Origin: Rhodoferax sp.
Lineage (GTDB): Bacteria > Pseudomonadota > Gammaproteobacteria > Burkholderiales > Burkholderiaceae_C
DNA length: 6,982 bases
Direction: 5' to 3'
Assembly (NCBI GenBank): GCA_021731215.1
Contig: JAKFXU010000431.1
Span: forward strand, 1-6,982
Below the pieces are notes generated by a model that saw only the letters and a program-made list of their open reading frames with translations, was not told the DNA's origin and did no database searches. Positions 1-3,605 of the stretch are shown one piece after another; the stretch's first letter is position 1; each line of letters starts with the position of its first letter. The position numbers and the translations under genes are program-made.

Positions 1-90
1 TGCGCCACCATGCACAAGCAAGGGGTCAATGTCTTTGAGGCGCTTGTGGCCGCATTCAAAGGCACACCGCCTCAGCCTCGCTTCGCGTGA
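1..90 (+). CDS. C-terminal end of a probable IS66-type transposase (5' part outside window)
   Basis: Reading from base 1, an open frame runs 29 codons to a TGA at 88-90 and ends HKQGVNVFEALVAAFKG...QPRFA. A basic KQG followed by a hydrophobic FEAL helix and a short proline-rich tail is the style of the C-terminus of IS66-family TnpC transposases; I identify it from memory of the family, not from a search. The catalytic DDE core would lie upstream, outside the window. The adjoining bases 91-127 end in TTAC, fitting an IS66 terminal repeat (GTAA... on the other strand), which supports the call. It runs convergently toward livF, whose stop is 69 bases after this stop. Whether the complete transposase is intact cannot be judged. 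Confidence 0.45.
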   Translation, partial: CATMHKQGVNVFEALVAAFKGTPPQPRFA

Positions 91-127
91 ATTGCATGCG
101 GCTGGTGAAAATGGCCTGAGTAGTTAC
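1..127 (+). mobile_element. Right end of an IS66-like insertion sequence (candidate)
   Basis: After the transposase stop at 90 there are 37 non-coding bases ending CTGAGTAGTTAC at 127. On the opposite strand this reads GTAACTACTCAG..., and IS66-family terminal inverted repeats characteristically begin GTAA. The boundary at 127 is therefore a candidate IS end, with bases 128-135 as the possible 8-bp target duplication. Only one end is in the window, so neither the partner repeat nor the duplication can be checked. If the call is right, the element lies 31 bases downstream of livF and separates livF from whatever originally followed it. Confidence 0.35.
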
Positions 128-158
128 CCCAAAACTTCCACACTCAACTTGAAATTTG

Positions 159-860
159 TTAATAACCGAGGTACGCCTTGCTTACTTCAGGGTGATCCTG
201 CAGCTCCCGTCCGGTGCCGTGCAGCACAATTTCGCCCGCTTCAAACACATAGGCTCGGTCTGACAGCCGCAGGGCCATGGACGCGTTTTGCTCCACCAGC
301 AAAATCGTGGTGCCCATGGCCTTGATGCGGGCAATGGTTTGCTCTACCTCTTCGACAATCTTGGGCGCCAGCCCCAGCGAGGGCTCATCAAAAATGCACA
401 GCTTGGGGCGTGACATCAGGGCGCGGGCGATGGCCAGCATTTCCTGCTCGCCGCCAGACAAAGTGCCAGCGCTTTGACGCGAGCGGGCGCGCAGCACAGG
501 AAACATGTCCATCATTTCTTCCAGGTCGCTGCGCTGCTTGTTGTCGCTCCGGGTGTGGGCGCCCATCTCCAGGTTCTCCAGCACCGACATTTCGGCAAAA
601 ACCTGGCGGCCCTCGGGACACATGGTGATGCCCCGCCGCACGATGCTGTGCCCTGGCAAACCGTCTATGCGCTGGCCTTCGAATTCAATCGTTCCGGCAC
701 GGATTTCATTGATGCCGCAAATGCATTTCAGCGTGGTGCTCTTGCCCGCGCCGTTCGCGCCCACCAGGGCGACACACTCCCCGGCGTTGACCTCCAGGCT
801 GATGCCATGCAATACATCGACCTTGCCGTAACCGGCCCGCAAATTTTCTACTTTCAGCAT
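159..860 (-). CDS. livF: Branched-chain amino acid type (HAAT) ABC transporter ATPase LivF
   Basis: This encodes a 233-residue cytoplasmic ATPase, the usual length of LivF, which pairs with LivG to energise a HAAT-family importer for branched-chain amino acids or related carboxylates. Visible motifs: A-loop Tyr11, Walker A GANGAGKST (34-42), Q-loop region PEGRQVF (82-88), signature LSGGEQ (134-139), and Walker B LCIFDEP (154-160) with catalytic Glu159. VEQNA (189-193) has the Gln that replaces the H-loop His in LivF proteins, and the C-terminus is AYLGY. The ATG at 858-860 is chosen over an upstream in-frame start because it overlaps the livG stop (TGATG), has GGAG 7 bases upstream, and gives MLKVENL, the normal LivF N-terminus. 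The overlap implies translational coupling to livG. No permease or binding protein gene is in view, so the substrate is unknown. No terminator is evident after the stop. Confidence 0.93.
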   Translation of the reverse strand: MLKVENLRAGYGKVDVLHGISLEVNAGECVALVGANGAGKSTTLKCICGINEIRAGTIEFEGQRIDGLPGHSIVRRGITMCPEGRQVFAEMSVLENLEMGAHTRSDNKQRSDLEEMMDMFPVLRARSRQSAGTLSGGEQEMLAIARALMSRPKLCIFDEPSLGLAPKIVEEVEQTIARIKAMGTTILLVEQNASMALRLSDRAYVFEAGEIVLHGTGRELQDHPEVSKAYLGY

Positions 861-1627
861 CAGTGGGCTCCACCAAGGTAAGCGTCGATGACCGCCGGGT
901 TGGCGCGAATGTCTGCGGGGGAGCCTTCCGCAATTTTTTGACCGAAATTCAGCACCACAATGCGCTCGCACACTTCCATGATCAAGCCCATGTGATGCTC
1001 AATTACCAGCACGGCGATGCCCTTGTCGCGAATGCCCAGGATAAGGCGGGACAAATCCTTGCGCTCTTTGGCCACCATGCCGGCTGCCGGCTCGTCCAGC
1101 AACACCAGCCGCGGCTCGGACGCCAAGGCGGTGGCAATCATCAACAGGCGCTGCTGTGCCGACGAAATGGAAGATCCGGGTTGATCCAGCACCGCCGACA
1201 AGCCGACGAAGTCGATGATCTCGTGGGCTTTGTTGCGTTGCTTCGCCTCTTCGCCACGCGCCGTTGCCAGCCGCAGCACTGCGCGCATCGGGTTCAGGCC
1301 GAAGCTGGTGTGACAGGCCGCCAGCACCTGCTCCAGAACCGTGAACTCCGGAAACAGGCTGGTGGTCTGGAAGGTGCGGGACAAGCCCCGCGGCACCCGG
1401 GCGCTGATGGGGAGGTGGTTGACGTTTTGCCCAGCAAAACTGATGCTCCCGGCTGACACCGGCAAGGTGCCAGAAATCAGATTGACCGATGTCGATTTGC
1501 CGGAACCGTTGGGGCCGATCAGCCCCACGATCTCGGAACGATTGACGGAAAACGTCAAGCCCTTGACCGCTTGCACACCGCCAAAGTTCTTGTCAACCTG
1601 ATCGAGTATCAGCAGCGAATCAGACAT
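860..1627 (-). CDS. livG: Branched-chain amino acid type (HAAT) ABC transporter ATPase LivG
   Basis: This encodes a 255-residue ATPase, the typical LivG length, acting at the inner face of the membrane with LivF and the LivH/LivM permeases. Seen: Walker A GPNGSGKST (38-46), Q-loop Gln87 in RTFQ, Walker B LVLLDEP (174-180) followed by the LivG-typical AAGM, H-loop His211 in IEHH, and C-terminal DAYLGG. The ABC signature is unusual: ISSAQQR (154-160), where LSxGQ is expected, so the signature glycine is alanine. The start is the ATG at 1625-1627 (MSDSLL), with GAGGG 9 bases upstream; an in-frame ATG nine codons earlier lacks this support. It is first in its transcript, 190 bases after the regulator gene, and overlaps livF by one base. 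The substrate could be an aromatic or alicyclic acid rather than an amino acid. Confidence 0.92.
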   Translation of the reverse strand: MSDSLLILDQVDKNFGGVQAVKGLTFSVNRSEIVGLIGPNGSGKSTSVNLISGTLPVSAGSISFAGQNVNHLPISARVPRGLSRTFQTTSLFPEFTVLEQVLAACHTSFGLNPMRAVLRLATARGEEAKQRNKAHEIIDFVGLSAVLDQPGSSISSAQQRLLMIATALASEPRLVLLDEPAAGMVAKERKDLSRLILGIRDKGIAVLVIEHHMGLIMEVCERIVVLNFGQKIAEGSPADIRANPAVIDAYLGGAH

Positions 1628-1739
1628 GGCGCATGGCCCTCGCACAGAAAACACCGGCCAGCGGCAGAGGTAAAGACAGGCCGTTGGCTGGCATGTTGAC
1701 CCCTAATCTGGAGCTTGTAACGAAATAAAATCCCATGAG

Positions 1740-1768
1740 GAATTATTGCAATAGACCGGTCGTCTCAA
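1740..1768 (-). promoter_or_regulatory. Candidate sigma-70 promoter for livGF
   Basis: On the minus strand TTGAGA (1768-1763, five of six to TTGACA) is followed after 17 bases by TAATTC (1745-1740). An overlapping AATAAT (1747-1742) is a better -10 but lies at 15-base spacing. Transcription would begin near 1733, giving a leader of about 105 bases before the livG ATG. The layout resembles the regulator promoter at 2493-2521, including the repressor-like inverted repeat in the spacer. No experimental support is possible from sequence alone. Confidence 0.4.
1752..1766. promoter_or_regulatory. Candidate TetR-family operator upstream of livG
   Basis: TAGAC-CGGTC-GTCTC is an imperfect inverted repeat (nine of ten arm bases pair) with a central GACCGGTC palindrome. 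It lies mostly in the spacer of the candidate livG promoter and covers part of the -35. The TAGACC half-site is shared with the site in front of the TetR-type regulator (2497-2507) and, from memory, with operators of the related NemR repressor. The regulator encoded next door is the obvious candidate to bind it. Confidence 0.45.
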
Positions 1769-1817
1769 AAATAGGTGTTTACCCTTGTCGCAGCAAATTC
1801 ACCCCGGCGGCGCCCGC

Positions 1818-2486
1818 TCAGACGGCAACTTTTGCGAAATACAGGTCTGAGAAATGATCAATCGGTGCCAAGTCGCGCGTGAGTTTGGCGCGCAGAATGG
1901 CACCTTCCCAACCGATCCAGAAGAATCTCGAAAGCGCATGGGCATCGCTGTCAGGTGCAATCTCACCGGCCTTGATGGCTTCTTCCAGGCAGGCGGTGAC
2001 CCGGTCTTCCCACGACACCAGCACCGCCTCCAGCTGCTGCCGGAAGTGATTGTCGAGACTGGCCAATTCTTGGCCCAAATTACCGATCAGGCACCCGCGT
2101 CGAAAGTCGAACTTGGTCATGCCCCGCTTTGCGTTTTCAACAAATTCCTTCAACCTGGCCATGGGCGAGTTCGAGGTGTCGTCAAAAATGAGATCCATTT
2201 TGCGTGCGTAATAAGCCACGTAGTTCTCTATCACCGCAGCGCCAAACTCATCCTTGCTTTTGAAGAAGTGGTAGAAGGAACCCTTGGGCACACCGACCCG
2301 TTTCAGCACCTCTTCAATCCCTGTGACCTGAAACCCGCGCTCGGTCATGAGTTCTGTGCCGCACCAGACCAGTGCCTTGCGCGTGTCTGCGCGACCCACA
2401 GCGCGCTGCGAGCGATTGCGCGCCCGTGGCTTGTCTGTTTGGTCAGCGTATGACACTCGTTTTTGGTTTGAATGATCAGACTTCAT
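1818..2486 (-). CDS. TetR-family transcriptional regulator, AcuR/NemR-like
   Basis: This 222-residue protein has a basic N-terminal arm (residues 18-33) and a TetR helix-turn-helix at about 35-82, including VPKGSFYHFFKSKDEFG (66-82). Its ligand and dimer domain carries RRGCLIGNLGQE (129-140) and FWIGWEGAILRAKL (189-202). These blocks match my memory of AcuR, the acrylate-responsive repressor of DMSP catabolism in Rhodobacter, and of NemR. Cys132 falls where NemR has its electrophile-sensing Cys106. It is probably a repressor of its own gene and of livGF, since similar inverted repeats sit in both promoters. The ATG at 2484-2486 has no Shine-Dalgarno and coincides with the expected transcription start, suggesting a leaderless mRNA; a GTG at codon 11 is the alternative but also lacks a ribosome binding site. 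The ligand is unknown. Assignment to acrylate itself would be over-reach. Confidence 0.85.
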   Translation of the reverse strand: MKSDHSNQKRVSYADQTDKPRARNRSQRAVGRADTRKALVWCGTELMTERGFQVTGIEEVLKRVGVPKGSFYHFFKSKDEFGAAVIENYVAYYARKMDLIFDDTSNSPMARLKEFVENAKRGMTKFDFRRGCLIGNLGQELASLDNHFRQQLEAVLVSWEDRVTACLEEAIKAGEIAPDSDAHALSRFFWIGWEGAILRAKLTRDLAPIDHFSDLYFAKVAV

Positions 2487-2492
2487 ATCGCA

Positions 2493-2521
2493 AGATTAGA
2501 CCAGTCTCTTCCATAAGTCAA
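2493..2521 (-). promoter_or_regulatory. Candidate promoter of the TetR-type regulator
   Basis: Minus strand TTGACT (2521-2516, five of six to consensus) and TAATCT (2498-2493, three of six but with the key T, A and final T) are separated by exactly 17 bases. The predicted start, seven bases past the -10, falls on or beside the A of the regulator's ATG at 2486. The inverted repeat at 2497-2507 lies in the spacer and touches the -10, the usual place for an autorepressor site. Confidence 0.5.
2497..2507. promoter_or_regulatory. Candidate autoregulatory TetR operator
   Basis: TAGACCAGTCT contains the inverted repeat AGAC-CA-GTCT between the -35 and -10 of the regulator's promoter. Its TAGACC start and following GTC are shared with the site ahead of livG at 1752-1766 (TAGACCGGTC...). 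The recurrence of the same motif at the two promoters flanking this gene is the main evidence that both are bound by its product. Confidence 0.45.
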
Positions 2522-2555
2522 TTCAGTAGTGACCCGACGTTCGTCAAAGGAAAGC

Positions 2556-2651
2556 ATGTTCATTTGCCCCAATGGTCACTTCGCAGAAATCAAAACGGAT
2601 ATCAATGACCGCTATGAAGACTGTATATTTGAAAAGCCTATGACTCTTTAG
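2556..2651 (+). CDS. Possible 31-residue small protein or truncated gene start, unrecognised
   Basis: An ATG at 2556 preceded by AAAGGA four bases upstream opens a frame of 31 codons ending at TAG 2649-2651. The peptide begins MFICPNGHFA and is mildly acidic, with two cysteines and no membrane segment. It lies divergent from the TetR-type regulator, the place where a regulated target gene often sits, and the sequence after it turns into an intergenic repeat and the vapBC cassette. It could be a genuine small protein, the N-terminal stub of a gene cut off by the rearrangement, or chance. I recognise no family. The rest of 2652-2688 shows nothing I can name. Confidence 0.2.
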   Translation: MFICPNGHFAEIKTDINDRYEDCIFEKPMTL

Positions 2652-2688
2652 GGCACGATGCGGTCAACCAGCCGAATCCCTTTGAATT

Positions 2689-2747
2689 TATACCAAATGC
2701 GGCGCCAGCCCCCGTCAATAGTGCGTAAGCAGCTATCATTTTTGATA
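2689..2747 (+). repeat. Interspersed intergenic repeat, copy A (Comamonadaceae type)
   Basis: TATACCAAAT (2689-2698), AGCCCCCG (2707-2714), CAATA, then TATCA-TTTT-TGATA (2734-2747) as a small hairpin. The first two blocks recur in the same order and orientation at 3467-3495. The reverse complement (TATCAAAAATGATAGCTGCTT... to GGGGGCT... to ATTTGGTATA) matches a short repeat I remember scattered between genes in Comamonadaceae genomes. A further AGCTATCATT at 2796-2805 repeats bases 2731-2740 and may be a fragment of another copy, overlapping the vapBC promoter. The repeat is probably non-coding and not self-mobile. Confidence 0.6.
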
Positions 2748-2775
2748 AAGAAACCACCGGCTCTTCGATCTGCTG

Positions 2776-2811
2776 TGGACAAGGCGACAGTTGGTAGCTA
2801 TCATTGGTGAT
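2776..2811 (+). promoter_or_regulatory. Candidate vapBC promoter with overlapping operator
   Basis: TGGACA (2776-2781, five of six) and TATCAT (2799-2804, five of six) are 17 bases apart, placing the start of transcription near 2811. The inverted repeat ATCA-TTGG-TGAT (2800-2811) overlaps the -10 and the start site. That is where VapB/VapBC complexes usually bind to repress their own operon; this use here is inference. The -10 falls inside AGCTATCATT, a duplicate of repeat sequence at 2731-2740, so the promoter may have been supplied by the repeat. Confidence 0.45.
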
Positions 2812-2831
2812 CATCAGTTTAGGAGCTAGCC

Positions 2832-3065
2832 ATGGACACCGCACGCCTTTTTCAATCGGGCCGCAGCCAGGCCGTTCGGCTGCCCAAAGCGTACCGGTTC
2901 GCCGGCACCGAGGTGGGGGTAAAGCATTTCGGCAACGGCGTGCTCTTGCTGCCCGTAGACGACCCCTGGCAAACCCTTGAAGCGGGGTTGGCCGCCTTCG
3001 AGCCCGGCTTTGTATTGACGCGCCAGCAGCCTGACGACCAGATTCGTGCCGAGATCAGCCCATGA
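2832..3065 (+). CDS. vapB: Type II antitoxin, VapB (AbrB/SpoVT-like)
   Basis: A 77-residue protein. The N-terminal swapped-hairpin DNA-binding domain spans about residues 1-45, with the diagnostic LFQSGRSQAVRLPKAYRF (6-23) and a GVLLLPV strand (36-42). The C-terminal tail (about 46-77) would wrap the toxin and block its active site. AGGAG lies 6 bases before the ATG at 2832. The stop overlaps the vapC start (ATGA at 3062-3065), so antitoxin and toxin are translationally coupled in the normal antitoxin-first order. As the DNA-binding partner it is expected to repress its own promoter at 2776-2811. Length and motifs are ordinary for VapB of the MvpA type, with no sign of damage. Confidence 0.93.
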   Translation: MDTARLFQSGRSQAVRLPKAYRFAGTEVGVKHFGNGVLLLPVDDPWQTLEAGLAAFEPGFVLTRQQPDDQIRAEISP

Positions 3066-3463
3066 TCCTGCTCGACACCAACATCTGCATTTACATCATC
3101 AACACCAAACCTCCTGCGGTGCTGGCGCGCTTTCAGCAGTACCGGCTGGGCGACATAGGGCTGTGCAGCGTGGTGGCCGCCGAACTGGCGTTTGGTGTGG
3201 CCCAAAGTGGCTCGGCGCGCAACCGCCAGGCACTTGAAATGTTTCTGGCCCCGCTGACCATTTTGCCGTTCGATACCCCTGCCGTGTGGGCCTATGGCGA
3301 CTTGCGTGCCGACCTGGAGCGCCGTGGCACACCGATTGGCTCGTTGGACACCATGATTGCCGCGCATGCGCTGAGCCAGCAGGCCATGCTGGTCACCAAC
3401 AACACCCGCGAGTTTTCCAAGGTGCCGGGCTTGCAACTGGACAACTGGGTCACTGCCCCTTGA
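3062..3463 (+). CDS. vapC: Type II toxin, VapC PIN-domain ribonuclease
   Basis: A 133-residue PIN-domain endoribonuclease of normal VapC length. VapC enzymes of this type cleave structured RNA, often initiator tRNA, in a Mg-dependent way; the actual target here is unknown. The acidic active site is visible as Asp5 (LLDTN), Glu41 (AAELAFG) and Asp96 (IGSLDTMIAAHA), followed by TNNTREF (112-118), the usual fourth metal-site region. It begins with ATG 3062-3064 inside the vapB stop and depends on vapB translation. All catalytic residues are present, so the toxin should be active. An intergenic repeat begins four bases after its stop. Confidence 0.94.
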   Translation: MILLDTNICIYIINTKPPAVLARFQQYRLGDIGLCSVVAAELAFGVAQSGSARNRQALEMFLAPLTILPFDTPAVWAYGDLRADLERRGTPIGSLDTMIAAHALSQQAMLVTNNTREFSKVPGLQLDNWVTAP

Positions 3464-3466
3464 GCC

Positions 3467-3518
3467 TATACCAAATCGGGCAGCTCTAGCCCCCGCCAAC
3501 AATGGGCAAACGCTGATC
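3467..3518 (+). repeat. Interspersed intergenic repeat, copy B
   Basis: TATACCAAAT (3467-3476) and AGCCCCCG (3488-3495) reappear in the order and orientation of copy A, 778 bases downstream. A three-base indel separates the two blocks, and a looser match follows (CAACAATGGGCAAACGCTGATC). It starts four bases after the vapC stop and fades out where the thiolase relic begins, so its right boundary is only approximate. With copy A it brackets the whole vapBC cassette. Confidence 0.55.
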
Positions 3519-3521
3519 TGG

Positions 3522-3587
3522 TACGCGTTGTGCACCATGTGTATTGGTGTCGGGCAAGGCATTGCGCTGGTGCTGGAACGGGTGTGA
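3522..3587 (+). pseudogene. Relic of a thiolase (acetyl-CoA acyltransferase) C-terminus
   Basis: The plus frame reads YALCTMCIGVGQGIALVLERV followed by TGA at 3585-3587. Thiolases such as PcaF/PaaJ and PhaA-type enzymes end in almost exactly this way. The Cys of CxGxGQG is the second catalytic cysteine, which deprotonates the acyl-CoA partner, and it is preserved (CIGVGQG). Only about 21 codons remain. Upstream the frame runs into intergenic repeat copy B and then vapC, with no thiolase sequence, so this is a non-functional 3' scrap. It converges on the GAF-GGDEF-EAL gene, which stops 18 bases further on. It implies that a plus-strand thiolase gene once lay here and was lost when the repeat/vapBC segment was placed. 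Confidence 0.75.
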
Positions 3588-3605
3588 ACCAGGGCGCTCC
3601 TGCGC

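Noticed and set aside
861..971. Upstream in-frame extension of LivF by 37 codons
   Set aside because: The extension lies wholly inside livG, is basic and unlike any LivF N-terminus, while the ATG at 860 overlaps the livG stop and has a ribosome binding site.
863..1456. A 197-codon plus-strand open frame opposite livG
   Set aside because: Antisense shadow of a gene with intact Walker motifs; no ribosome binding site or motif of its own.
2852..3562. A 236-codon minus-strand open frame covering vapBC and the thiolase relic
   Set aside because: It runs antisense to two genes with clear VapB and VapC motifs and crosses the repeat and the relic; its translation matches nothing recognisable.
3588..3605. 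Short GC-rich repeats between the thiolase relic and the EAL gene as a bidirectional terminator
   Set aside because: GCGCTC occurs as a direct repeat rather than a stable inverted repeat, and no T-run follows on either strand.
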